A DNA stretch of 41,737 bases. Origin: Phycisphaerales bacterium (lineage in GTDB: Bacteria; Planctomycetota; Phycisphaerae; Phycisphaerales; UBA1924). Below the pieces are notes generated by a model. It was given only the letters and a program-made list of their open reading frames with translations, had not been told where the DNA came from and did no database searches. Location of the stretch: NCBI GenBank assembly GCA_020427395.1, contig JAGQON010000029.1, positions 1 through 41,737 of the forward strand. Reading direction: 5' to 3'. This document shows, in pieces, positions 32,772 to 41,316 of the stretch. The stretch's first letter is position 1. Every line of letters begins with the position of its first letter. Both the position numbers and the translations under genes were made by a program.

Positions 32772-33371
32772 ATGTTCGACCTGCTCTCGCCGATGGTTCC
32801 CCAGCCCGTTACGCTCCGCAACGACTTTGTGACGCTTGAGCCGCTGCACGCCCGGCACGCGCCGGACCTGCACGCGGCGATCGACGACGGGGTGTTCGCG
32901 TACATGCCGATGCGATCGAGCGTGAAGACACCCAGCGAAGTTCGGCGCTATGTCGAGTTCCAGATCCAGCGCCCGGGCACGGTGACCTTCGCGGTGATCG
33001 ACAACATCAGCGGGCGGGCGATCGGGTCGTCGAGCTATCTCAACATCCGCCCAGAGCACCGGGGGCTGGAGATCGGGTCGACCTGGATCGGCGCCAGTGC
33101 CCGAGGGACAAAGGTCAATCCGGCGATGAAGCACCTGATGCTGTCGCACGCGTTCGAGACGCTGGGGGCGGTGCGGGTGGAGCTGCGGACGGATGCGCGG
33201 AACCTGCAATCACGCGCGGCCATCGAGAAGCTTGGGGCGGTGTGCGAGGGCGTCATGCGAGCGCACATGATCATGCCCGACGCGGTGCTGCGGGACACGG
33301 TGGTGTACGCGATCACGCGGGAGGACTGGGCGGGGGTGGAGCAGCGGCTGCTAGATCGGTTGGGCGCATAA
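32772..33371 (+). CDS. GNAT-family N-acetyltransferase
   Basis: A 199-residue RimL-type acetyltransferase. It opens VTLRNDFVTLEPLHARHAPDL, has the acetyl-CoA site region LEIGSTWIGASARGTKVNPAMKHL (about 99-122), and ends AVRVELRTDARNLQSRAAIEKLGAVCEG, all standard for Acetyltransf_3. No ribosome binding site is visible before the ATG at 32772, and the gap to the divergent gene is only 19 bp. The message may be leaderless, or the start may be the ATG at 32793. Confidence 0.9.
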   Translation: MFDLLSPMVPQPVTLRNDFVTLEPLHARHAPDLHAAIDDGVFAYMPMRSSVKTPSEVRRYVEFQIQRPGTVTFAVIDNISGRAIGSSSYLNIRPEHRGLEIGSTWIGASARGTKVNPAMKHLMLSHAFETLGAVRVELRTDARNLQSRAAIEKLGAVCEGVMRAHMIMPDAVLRDTVVYAITREDWAGVEQRLLDRLGA

Positions 33372-33401
33372 AAAAACCTCGCCCGGAGGGAACGGGCGAG
33401 G
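33370..33401 (-). terminator. Hairpin with minus-strand T-run
   Basis: A 9-bp stem CCTCGCCCG/CGGGCGAGG (33377-33401) has AAAAAAA on its left, so it reads as an intrinsic terminator on the minus strand. It touches the stop of the plus-strand GNAT gene and lies 240 bp beyond the aroC stop. Confidence 0.7.
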
Positions 33402-33642
33402 CTGGAGAGAGCACCGGCTCGTTGTCGAGTAGAGGAGAATCACACACGGCTGAGCGGCGCTCGGAGAGAGATCAGGACATTGATTCGTCAACCCAAGGGG
33501 TATATTCGCACCAGAGGCGTGCGCGGTTGCGGCTTGGGTTGAGTAACAGATACGGCTCCGCCGATTTTGTCAGCATCGACGCAGAAACTCTCGCAGCATG
33601 AGAATACGAGTGATATTTCACACACCGTGGGGTGTGATTTTC
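33402..33642 (-). other. Structured gene-free stretch between aroC and a minus-strand terminator
   Basis: No gene is seen. A 10-bp inverted repeat TCAACCCAAG/CTTGGGTTGA lies at 33488-33541 around a 33-nt loop. A weaker hairpin (TCACAC/GTGTGA) lies at about 33617-33637, just after the aroC stop, and could terminate aroC. The region between the two could be an untranslated RNA ending at the 33370 terminator. Confidence 0.35.
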
Positions 33643-34866
33643 TCAGGCGATCACTGAATCAGGGGAGTGATCACCACGCTGGGGGAGCGGGAGCGTGCGA
33701 GCGACATCGAGGAAAGCCTCGTAGTTTGCTCGGGTTTCGATGGTCGAGTCGCCGCCGAACTTCTCGATGAAGGCGCTGGCGACCTCGAAAGCCACGACGT
33801 TCTCCATGACGACGCTTGCGGCAGAAACCGCGCACACATCGGAGCGCTCGTACTGGGAGTGCTCGGGCTGCTTGGTGTTGAGATCGACGCTGGGGAGCCC
33901 GCGGAGCAGGGTGGCGATGGGCTTCATGGTGCCGGTGACGACGATGGGCTGACCGTTGGTCATGCCGCCCTCGGTGCCGCCCGCGTTGTTGCTGGTCCGC
34001 ACGAAGCCGAGCGAGGGCTCGCTGATGCGTGACGCGTCGTAGTGGATGGGGTCGTGGACCTGCGAGCCCATTCGCCGCGAGCACTGGGCACCAAGCCCGA
34101 TCTGGACGGCTTTGAAGGCCTGGATGCCCATGACGGCGTAGGCGATGCGGGCGTCGAGCTTGTCGTACCAGTTCATGGAGCTGCCCACACCGGGCGGGCA
34201 GTTGAAGACATGGCACTCGACATCGCCGCCGACGGTGTCCTTGTCGATCTTGGCTTGTCGGATGATGTCGCGCTGGTTCTCGGTGGTCTCTCGATCGAGG
34301 GTGTAGGTGTCGGACTCATCGCGCTCGCGACGGAGGGTATCGAGCTTGTCGTAGGTCACCTCAACGCCGGTGCGGGCGGTGAAGATCGAGCGGACGAAGC
34401 CGAAGACCTCGACATCGAAGACTTCCTTGAGCAGGAGACGGCCGACGCAGCACGCGGCCACGCGGGCGGCGGTCTCGCGGGCGCTGGCTCGCTCGAGGGT
34501 TTCGCGGCAGTCGGTGGTGAGCCACTTGATGCTGCCCGAGAGGTCCGCGTGCCCGGGGCGTGGGCGGTGGACGGGGGGCGTGCGCTCCAGGTCGTCGAGG
34601 CGGGAGTCTCGATTGCGGACGATGAAGGTGATTGGAGCGCCGATGGACTTGCCGCGGCGCACGCCGGTCATGATCTCGATGGTGTCGGTCTCGAGCTTCT
34701 GTCGCCCGCCTCGCCCGTAGCCGCCTTGCCTGCGGGCGAGCTCGGTGTTGATGATGTCGGTATCGATCGTGAGCCCTGCCGGGACGCCGAGTATGGTGGC
34801 GACGAGCCCCGGGCCGTGCGATTCGCCGGCGGTCTGATAGCTGAGTCTGAAGCTGGGGATGCCCAT
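33643..34866 (-). CDS. aroC: Chorismate synthase
   Basis: Catalyses the last shikimate-pathway step, EPSP to chorismate, using reduced FMN. The 407-residue protein carries the family signatures GESHGPGL (13-20), RPRPGHADL, and ERASARETAARVA, the GTEGGMTNGQPI loop and the C-terminal RSDVCAVSAASVVMEN. It is slightly longer than the usual ~360 residues, mainly from an internal insertion. It lies 32 bp downstream of the spermidine-synthase-like gene on the same strand, an apparent operon. Confidence 0.97.
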   Translation of the reverse strand: MGIPSFRLSYQTAGESHGPGLVATILGVPAGLTIDTDIINTELARRQGGYGRGGRQKLETDTIEIMTGVRRGKSIGAPITFIVRNRDSRLDDLERTPPVHRPRPGHADLSGSIKWLTTDCRETLERASARETAARVAACCVGRLLLKEVFDVEVFGFVRSIFTARTGVEVTYDKLDTLRRERDESDTYTLDRETTENQRDIIRQAKIDKDTVGGDVECHVFNCPPGVGSSMNWYDKLDARIAYAVMGIQAFKAVQIGLGAQCSRRMGSQVHDPIHYDASRISEPSLGFVRTSNNAGGTEGGMTNGQPIVVTGTMKPIATLLRGLPSVDLNTKQPEHSQYERSDVCAVSAASVVMENVVAFEVASAFIEKFGGDSTIETRANYEAFLDVARTLPLPQRGDHSPDSVIA

Positions 34867-34898
34867 GATCTGTACCTCGGCGAGATTGTATGGGTGGA

Positions 34899-37364
34899 TC
34901 AGCGCCAGCGGATCAGCGAGAGGATATTGGAGTAATCATCGGTCCAGACGCGGATCCGCTCGCCCTCGGGGACCTGATAGACCGAGCACATGCTGAGTTT
35001 TTCGAGGGCTTCCTCGTCGGCCAGGTCGGGGTGCATCTCTCGTGCCTGCTCGAGCGCCCGCTCGGCGACGGCGATGGCGGTGTATGGGTCCTTGACGATC
35101 ACCATCCAGAGCGAAGGAAAGCGATAGAGCTTCTGTGCGTTGGGGATCTCGGTCAGGCGGTCCTCGAGGATGATGGGCGGGATGCCGGATGTGCTCATCG
35201 CGAGCTCGTAGACGAGCGGGGCGAGATCGAGGTAGCGGTTGGAGATGTGGAGCACGACCATGCCGTCGTCCTCGAGGCGGTCGAAGTAGAGGTTGATCGC
35301 CTCGACGGTGAGCAGGTGGGTTGGGATCGAGTCAGAGCTGAAGGCATCGGCGTGGATGAGATCGAACTTGGGTTCGTTGTTCTTCTCGGAGTCCTCGATG
35401 AGCTTGCGCCCGTCGCCGAGGCGGACTTCGATATCTGCGGGTGCTTTCTCAAGGAAGGTGAAGAGCTCGGGATTCTCGGCGATGTGCTCGACCTCGGGAT
35501 CGATCTCGAAGAAGGTGATGGTGTCCTGCTCGCGCCCGTGGGCGGCGATCGCGCCCGAGCCGAGCCCCATGATGCCGATGCGGGCGCCCTCGGGGCGCAT
35601 GGCCTTGATGGTGTCCATGATCATGCCACACGGGCCGTTGAAGTGGTAGTAGCCCAATGGCTTGAGTTCGAGATCGGGCTCGATGTACTGGATGCCGTGG
35701 ATCGTGGTGCCGTGGTGGATGACATGGATGTAGACGGCTCGGTCGTTGTACTCGTCGCTGACGAGCTGCTGGGTGACCTTGTGGATGCCGTAGAAGGTGC
35801 GTGAGCGGTAGAGCGTGTCGCTGTTGTTGATGGCGCTGTACTGGATCGCGACCATAGGGAAGAGCAAGGTCAGGGCGCACGCGAGCCCGTCCTTCCATGC
35901 GAGATAGACGAGCAGCGGCGGGACCGATGACATGAGCGCGACGAGGGTCATGTCGACGGGTTCGTTGAGGGCTTCCTTGCCACGGAGGAGCACCGTCAAG
36001 AACTCTGAGATCTCGGCACCGAAGAACCCCATGATGAGGACATAGCCCAGCGAGGCGATGGGAAGGATGACGCGCCGCGAGACGCGGATGCGCTGGGCCT
36101 TGGCGGCTGCGAGGTCGGCGAGGTCCTTGCTCCAGGGAAGCACGGCCACGGCGAGCACGAGCGCGATGGGGTACTCGAGGTTGGTGGTGAAGAGCAACGG
36201 CGCGAGGATGCCGTTGAAGAGCCCGCCGAGCGCGCCGCCCACGGACATGAGCAGGTAGAACTCGGTGAGGTGGCGCGCATCTGGGCGATCGATCGCCAGA
36301 CGCCCGTGGCAGACCACCCCCACGGAGAAGAGCAGGAGCATCTCGATGATGATGATGAAGAACATCGGGCCTTCGGCGTGGAGCTGATTGGCCATGAGCA
36401 GCACCATGGCACCGATGATGAGCAGCACCATCGGGCGGGTGAAGTCGCGCACGGCCCGCTCGGCGTGAGCGCCGAAGGCGATGATCATGGTGATCAGGTA
36501 GAGCGCCAGCGGGAGCACCCACAGCAGCGGCAGCGAGACGACATCGGTGGTGATGTAGCTGGTCACGCCGAGCAGGATCGAGCTGGGTACGAAGGCGAGG
36601 TAGATCCAGTAGAGGCGTCGGCGTGTGGTGATGGGCGCGTGCTTGTGCGGCGCGTGCTCGTCGCTCTCGGGCGAGGGGGTGACCATGGAGCCGCGTGCTT
36701 CGAGCTCGCGGTCCTGGGTGCTCATGCGCTTCTCGAGCTTGCGCTGGCGCTTGGCCTCTTTGGGCGTGAGCTTCTCGCGGCGCTGCGTGCGCGAGGCGGC
36801 GAAGATCGCCATCACGATGAAGACGCCGAAGCCCACGAGCCACAGCTCACGCTGCATGCTGACTCCGAGGTTTGGCTCGAAGAGCAGCGGGTAGGCGACG
36901 AGCCCGATGAGGCTGCCCGCGTTGCTGGCCGCGTAGAGGAAGTACGGGTCGTGGGCGCGGTGATGGCCGGTGCGGGCAAACCAGCCCTGGATCAGCGGCC
37001 CGGCGGAGGAGATGGCGAAAAACGGCAGCCCCGAGACCAGCAGCAGCTGCCAGATGAGCCAGGGCACTGGGAAGGTCGAGGCCTGCGGCGGGGCGCTGGG
37101 GCTGTCGAACATGATCCCCGCGGCCAGGGCCAACGCGAGTACGACGGTATGGATGATCATCTGGGCGTTTCGCCCGAAGCGGGTCATGAGGATGTGGGCG
37201 TAGAGATAGCCCAGCAGGAGCAGGGTCTGGTAGAAGAGCATGCAGGTGGTCCAGACCGATGAGCCGCCGCCGAAGACGGGGAGGAGGGTCTTGGCGACCA
37301 TGGGCTGCACGGAAAAGAGCAGGCACGCGGAGAGGAAGACCGTGATCGTAAAGAGAAGAACCAT
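34899..37364 (-). CDS. Fused membrane / spermidine-synthase-like methyltransferase-fold protein
   Basis: An 821-residue protein. Residues 1 to about 535 hold about 14 hydrophobic segments, opening FTITVFLSACLLFSVQPMVAKTLLPVFGGG. These resemble the MFS-like part of 'fused MFS/spermidine synthase' proteins. The soluble C-terminal part (about 580-821) has a Rossmann methyltransferase/spermidine synthase fold with GIMGLGSGAIAAHG, FFEIDPEVEHIA, HADAFSSDSIPTHL and DDGMVVLHISN. The aminopropyl-transferase catalytic site is not clearly kept, so the reaction is uncertain. A charged coiled stretch (KRQRKLEKRMSTQDRELE) links two membrane blocks. The ATG at 37364 has GGAG 5 bp upstream. Confidence 0.9.
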   Translation of the reverse strand: MVLLFTITVFLSACLLFSVQPMVAKTLLPVFGGGSSVWTTCMLFYQTLLLLGYLYAHILMTRFGRNAQMIIHTVVLALALAAGIMFDSPSAPPQASTFPVPWLIWQLLLVSGLPFFAISSAGPLIQGWFARTGHHRAHDPYFLYAASNAGSLIGLVAYPLLFEPNLGVSMQRELWLVGFGVFIVMAIFAASRTQRREKLTPKEAKRQRKLEKRMSTQDRELEARGSMVTPSPESDEHAPHKHAPITTRRRLYWIYLAFVPSSILLGVTSYITTDVVSLPLLWVLPLALYLITMIIAFGAHAERAVRDFTRPMVLLIIGAMVLLMANQLHAEGPMFFIIIIEMLLLFSVGVVCHGRLAIDRPDARHLTEFYLLMSVGGALGGLFNGILAPLLFTTNLEYPIALVLAVAVLPWSKDLADLAAAKAQRIRVSRRVILPIASLGYVLIMGFFGAEISEFLTVLLRGKEALNEPVDMTLVALMSSVPPLLVYLAWKDGLACALTLLFPMVAIQYSAINNSDTLYRSRTFYGIHKVTQQLVSDEYNDRAVYIHVIHHGTTIHGIQYIEPDLELKPLGYYHFNGPCGMIMDTIKAMRPEGARIGIMGLGSGAIAAHGREQDTITFFEIDPEVEHIAENPELFTFLEKAPADIEVRLGDGRKLIEDSEKNNEPKFDLIHADAFSSDSIPTHLLTVEAINLYFDRLEDDGMVVLHISNRYLDLAPLVYELAMSTSGIPPIILEDRLTEIPNAQKLYRFPSLWMVIVKDPYTAIAVAERALEQAREMHPDLADEEALEKLSMCSVYQVPEGERIRVWTDDYSNILSLIRWR

Positions 37365-37461
37365 GCACGCTCCGTGAAGGGTGAATGCTACACAGTAGCC
37401 GGTTTTGATGCCGCTGGCCGCGTTTTTGGGGGCTGACGGGCAGGCGGCGGTAGAATCGGAC

Positions 37462-37776
37462 ATGCAACCCGACGACCATGTGTGTTTGTGCTTCCGCGTC
37501 TCCCTCCGCAAGATCAACGCGTACCTGAATCGTGAGGACCCGCCGGTGGCATCGCTGATCAGCGAGTGCCTGGGCGCGGGGACGGGCTGCGGCTGGTGCG
37601 TGCCCTACCTCAAGCACCTGCACCGCCAGCACGAGCAGGGCAAGGGCGAGCCCAACATCGAGGGCACGAAGGACGATTACGCGTCGGGTCGGGCGCGGTT
37701 CCGTGAGACGGGAACGCGCGACGGATCGCCGGGGGGCGGGGCGGGCGCAGAAGAACACCCGGGCGAACCCGGGTGA
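37462..37776 (+). CDS. Bfd-like [2Fe-2S] protein
   Basis: A 104-residue protein. Residues about 8-55 match the BFD/(2Fe-2S)-binding fold: VCLCFRVSLRKI supplies two cysteines and CLGAGTGCGWCVPYL the other two. Bacterioferritin-associated ferredoxin uses this cluster to mobilise stored iron. The C-terminal 45 residues are low-complexity and polar. The ATG at 37462 directly precedes the domain. It is divergent from the spermidine-synthase-like gene. No bacterioferritin is in the window. Confidence 0.85.
   Translation: MQPDDHVCLCFRVSLRKINAYLNREDPPVASLISECLGAGTGCGWCVPYLKHLHRQHEQGKGEPNIEGTKDDYASGRARFRETGTRDGSPGGGAGAEEHPGEPG
37751..37775 (-). terminator. Hairpin terminator for the RNHCP gene
   Basis: A perfect 8-bp stem CACCCGGG/CCCGGGTG with a TTCG loop on the minus strand, followed there by TTCTTCT. 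It lies 25 bp beyond the RNHCP stop and overlaps the end of the Bfd-like gene. Confidence 0.6.
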
Positions 37777-37800
37777 GCGTGGAAGAGGAACTGCGACGAT

Positions 37801-38172
37801 TCAGTACCGGCGCATCTGCGGGAAGTCATCGAGCGGGAAGGCCGGGGCGCTGATGGGCCTCAGGGCGAGGGCGAGCAGCGCGAGCTCATCGTCGTCGCCG
37901 GCGATGCGGTTGGTCCGCAGCATGCCGCAGCCGTTGCACTTGTGCACGATGGACCACTCGCCGTCCGCGCGTGACGCGATGGAGATAGGCTCCATGGGCT
38001 GATTGCACGGCGAACGCCGGTCGCCGATCTTCTCATCGACATGGCGTGACCAGAGGCATCGTGGGCAGTGGTTGCGCTGCTTGGTGCCGAACGATTGATA
38101 CGAAACGGTGCACTTGCAGTGCACGCAGGTGAACCCGCCCTTCTCGCGGGTGTTCTTGTCGTGATGTTTCAA
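37801..38172 (-). CDS. RNHCP-domain zinc-binding protein
   Basis: A 123-residue protein with the RNHCP signature QRNHCPRCLWSRHVD (about 32-46), preceded by FTCVHCKC and followed by a second pair (HKCNGCG). The pattern of Cys and His points to zinc binding. The domain is widespread in bacteria, and its function is not established. It is a single gene with its own terminator. Confidence 0.88.
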   Translation of the reverse strand: MKHHDKNTREKGGFTCVHCKCTVSYQSFGTKQRNHCPRCLWSRHVDEKIGDRRSPCNQPMEPISIASRADGEWSIVHKCNGCGMLRTNRIAGDDDELALLALALRPISAPAFPLDDFPQMRRY

Positions 38173-38324
38173 TGGGGAATCCCTTGCGGCGCGCAGCGAT
38201 GGCGCGCACGGTGTTCAGCGAGCGGTGCTCGCGACGAGTTCGTGTACGACTCTGAACGGGATTCAGGCAATGGGTGCGTGTGTCATCCGCGGACAGCGTA
38301 GCAGGCCCGTGGCGATCGTGCAAG

Positions 38325-38353
38325 AAAAAACACCCGCCAGAACGCGGGTGTTT
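38325..38353 (-). terminator. Rho-independent terminator of the TPR/alpha-CTD gene
   Basis: The stem CACCCGC/GCGGGTG (38331-38350) has AAAAAA to its left, giving a T6 run on the minus strand. It lies 35 bp beyond the gene's stop. Confidence 0.85.
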
Positions 38354-38387
38354 GTGTGTGGTGAACAGTGGATCCGAGAAGTCTGGA

Positions 38388-39332
38388 TTACTCCTTCTCG
38401 TCGAGCTCACGCAGGGTCAGCCCGCAGTTGACGAGCTTCTCCTTGATCTCGACGAGCGAGGTGGCACCGAAGTTCTTGACGCCCATGAGCTCGGCCTCGG
38501 TGTGCGAGCAGAGGTCGCCGATGCTCTGAATATTGAGCATCTGGAGCGCCTTGCGAGCACGCACGGAGAGCTGGAGCTCGGAGACGGGCTTGTTGAGCAG
38601 CCCTTCCTTGCCGGTGCCCTTGAGCTTCTCGAGGATCTGGCGGCGGGCGACGCGGTGGGCGTCCTCGCGGCCCTGGCCGAGGCGCAGGCCCTTGGCCGAG
38701 AGCATGCGCTTGATCTCTTCGAGCGAGGATTCGCCGAAGTTCTTGTAGCTCATCAGCTCTGCCTCGTTGATGCGGATGAGGTCACCCAGAGTGCGGATGT
38801 TCATCTTCTTGAGGCAGGTTCGTGCACGGACGGTGAGCTCGAAGTCGGTCACCGGTGTGTCGAGCAGCGCGCGGCGCTTCATGATGTCGCGTTCGTTCTC
38901 TTCCTCGATGATCATGCCCTTGGACGCGATGACATCCTGCATGAACAGGCGTGCGCGTGCGTGGTTGGGGTTGGTGTCGAGGATCTGGCGCAGGCAGCGC
39001 TCCGCGCGGACATAGTCGCCCTGATCCTCGTAGAGGACGGCGAGGTTCATCAGGGCGTTGATGGGTGCGGGGGCGTTCTCGCACACGCGCTCGTAGAGGG
39101 CGAGTGCTTCGTCCTCTTCGCCGCTCATGTCCAGGACATACGCGAGCTTGAAGGCGGCGTCCAGGTGGGTGGGATCGGCGGAAAGGGCCTTGCGGAAGTA
39201 CTCGATCGCGGTCACGCGATCGCCCTCGCCGAAGGCCTTCTGTCCCTGAGCGATGAGCTCGTTGGACGCCTTGGCGTCCACGGTTGATGCGCCAGAGGCG
39301 CCGACCACCATATCCATCGGATCGTTGGGCAT
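38388..39332 (-). CDS. TPR protein with two C-terminal RNA polymerase alpha-CTD modules
   Basis: A 314-residue soluble protein. Residues about 22-135 form three TPR units (AIEYFRKALSADPTHLDAA; ALALYERVCENAP; AERCLRQILDTNPNHARA). Residues about 158-216 and 248-308 each match the alpha C-terminal domain of RNA polymerase: ELTVRARTCLKKMNIRTLGDL, NFGESSLEEIK, then QLSVRARKALQMLNIQSIGDL, NFGATSLVEIK. The Arg that contacts DNA in E. coli (R265) is kept in both copies (R169, R258). The NTD needed to assemble polymerase is absent, so this is not RpoA. The ATG at 39332 has AGGAG 6 bp upstream. It probably binds DNA or transcription partners, with TPRs as an interaction arm. Confidence 0.9.
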   Translation of the reverse strand: MPNDPMDMVVGASGASTVDAKASNELIAQGQKAFGEGDRVTAIEYFRKALSADPTHLDAAFKLAYVLDMSGEEDEALALYERVCENAPAPINALMNLAVLYEDQGDYVRAERCLRQILDTNPNHARARLFMQDVIASKGMIIEEENERDIMKRRALLDTPVTDFELTVRARTCLKKMNIRTLGDLIRINEAELMSYKNFGESSLEEIKRMLSAKGLRLGQGREDAHRVARRQILEKLKGTGKEGLLNKPVSELQLSVRARKALQMLNIQSIGDLCSHTEAELMGVKNFGATSLVEIKEKLVNCGLTLRELDEKE

Positions 39333-39467
39333 TCGATTCTCCTGATGCTTGTCGTCGCCCACGCATCGCGGGCGGCTTTGATACTAGGCAGAGACGGGCG
39401 GGAACTCCACCCCCACCCACGCGGCGAGAGGCCCGGATCGGCCCCCAAACCCCTTGCAGGCGGGTGT

Positions 39468-41117
39468 TTAGACCGCCCCCACCGTTGGGTCGGGCATCAC
39501 CTCGTCGAGCGGGTCCAGATCGGGCTGAGGGTCGGGTTCGACAAGCGAGAGCGTCTTCCACTTGCCCTGCGCGAAGCGGATCCCAAGGAGGACGCCGAGC
39601 AGGATGATGTAGAGCGAGGCGCCGATCCAGGGCCCCATCGAGCCCAGCCCGGGGGCGAAGTGGATCAGCCCCAGCCCGAGCCCGACGATGCAGGTCCAGG
39701 AGAGGATGATCGTGACGATGCCCGGGAAGACCGTATCGCCTGCGCCGCGGAGGGCGGCGCTGGTGGTGATCGCGAGGGCGTCGAAGAGCTGGAAGATCGC
39801 GGCCGCAATCATGACGCTGGAGCCGATAGCGATGAGCTTGGCCCGCTCTTCGGGCGGGGTCGCGTCATCGATAAACACGCTGATGAGCTGGGCGCGGAAG
39901 ATGACGAAAACCAACGCACACAAACCCATATATCCAAGCGTGATCTTGAGGACCAGCATGGCCCGCTTGGTTGCCAGGTCGGGTCGCTTCATGCCCATGC
40001 ACTTGCCGACCATGGCCTGTGCGGCGATGGACAGCCCCACCGCCGGCATGAAGCTCAGGTGCATGTACTGCAGCGCGATCCAGCCGGTGGTGTTGTGCAG
40101 GACCGGGTCGTCACCCATGGCCTTGCCGCCCATCGGGACCAGCCAGACCATGAGCATGTTCCAGCACACGATCTCGTTGATGAACATCAGCCCCGGTGCC
40201 AGCCCGACGCGGACGAGCCCCTTGACGCAGTCTGCGCAGTACCGCCATGCACGCCGGGTGCCGAACAGGCGGGCGTATCGTGGGCTCAGGAACAGAGCCA
40301 GCGGGATGAGCATCTCGATCACCGCGCCCGTCACGGTCGCGTAGGCGGCCCCGACGATGCCCATGGGTTCCAGACCGATCGCGCCGGCCAGCGATGCGAG
40401 GGCCGCGAAGAGCGGGTTGAGCACGAACTCACCTAGCCAGCCGGCCTGGAGAGTCAGGGCCTGGTCGCCGAAGATCAGCACGACATTGAGCGTGACATTG
40501 ACCAGGTTGGCGGCGAGTGCGCTGATCAGCACCACCCATGGTCGGTGCAGCCCGTAGAAGTAATGGTGCAGCGTGCGGGCGAGCATCATGGGCAGCGTGC
40601 CCATGAGCATGATGACGGCGTACTGCGTCTCGAGTTCAACCAGCGTGCTCATCTCGGGCTGGTTGTGCAGACGCGAGAAGTAGAAAGGCACCGCGAGCGT
40701 CATCGGGATGACGAACACGAGGTAGTAGGCGATCGACATGTAGAGCGCGTTGAAGGTGTACGACGCCCCTCGTTCGGGCTTGCCGGCGCCGAGGTTCTGC
40801 GAGACGAACGAGTTGACCACGCCCGTCATGCCCAGCAGGAACGCGATGAGCGTCCAGGAGAGGATGCCGCCGTTGGATTGTGCAGAGACATACACGGGCT
40901 CGGGCCCGATGCGTGAGACCATCAGCTTGTCGGCGAACTGCATGATGGTGTACGACGACATGGTCGCGACCGAGGGGATGGCGATGACCAGCATCTCCTT
41001 GAGTGCTGAGCCGGCGTCGGTCACGGATTCGTATTGTCTGGGGGACGCGGGCGGTGACGCATGCGTATCGGCATGGTCGCCGCGCTCAACCCCGGTGGGT
41101 GTGCCTTGTTCTGTCAT
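39468..41117 (-). CDS. MATE-family efflux transporter
   Basis: A 549-residue inner-membrane antiporter of the MATE/NorM family, which exports cationic compounds using Na+ or H+ gradients. About twelve hydrophobic segments are visible, with motifs EMLVIAIPSVATMSSYTIMQFADKLMVSRIG at the start and the two-fold repeated halves (second half from VRVGLAPGLMFINEIVCWN). AALRGAGDTVFPGIVTII is the usual MATE signature near the end. The polar, His/Pro-rich N-terminus of about 35 residues is longer than usual. The ATG at 41117 is chosen; upstream in-frame sequence is not family-like. Confidence 0.92.
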   Translation of the reverse strand: MTEQGTPTGVERGDHADTHASPPASPRQYESVTDAGSALKEMLVIAIPSVATMSSYTIMQFADKLMVSRIGPEPVYVSAQSNGGILSWTLIAFLLGMTGVVNSFVSQNLGAGKPERGASYTFNALYMSIAYYLVFVIPMTLAVPFYFSRLHNQPEMSTLVELETQYAVIMLMGTLPMMLARTLHHYFYGLHRPWVVLISALAANLVNVTLNVVLIFGDQALTLQAGWLGEFVLNPLFAALASLAGAIGLEPMGIVGAAYATVTGAVIEMLIPLALFLSPRYARLFGTRRAWRYCADCVKGLVRVGLAPGLMFINEIVCWNMLMVWLVPMGGKAMGDDPVLHNTTGWIALQYMHLSFMPAVGLSIAAQAMVGKCMGMKRPDLATKRAMLVLKITLGYMGLCALVFVIFRAQLISVFIDDATPPEERAKLIAIGSSVMIAAAIFQLFDALAITTSAALRGAGDTVFPGIVTIILSWTCIVGLGLGLIHFAPGLGSMGPWIGASLYIILLGVLLGIRFAQGKWKTLSLVEPDPQPDLDPLDEVMPDPTVGAV

Positions 41118-41316
41118 CGGATGTGCCTGTGGTGGTGATCCCGCGAGCAACCGGCGTCTACCGCCGGTGGTGGTACCGCATGCGCAGGGCGTGGATGCGG
41201 TAACTGTTCATTTGATTCGCATATCGCGAACAGAAATGAAGCGTCGGATTGTCAGCTTGCGGTGATCATGGTGAATCAGTGTTGCACTCGCTGACGCGTG
41301 GGTCAACGGATGACGA

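Noticed and set aside
36270..37262. 330-residue plus-strand ORF
   Set aside because: Antisense to the membrane part of the spermidine-synthase-like gene; Glu/Asp/His-rich shadow composition.
39345..40436. 363-residue plus-strand ORF
   Set aside because: Antisense to the MATE transporter.
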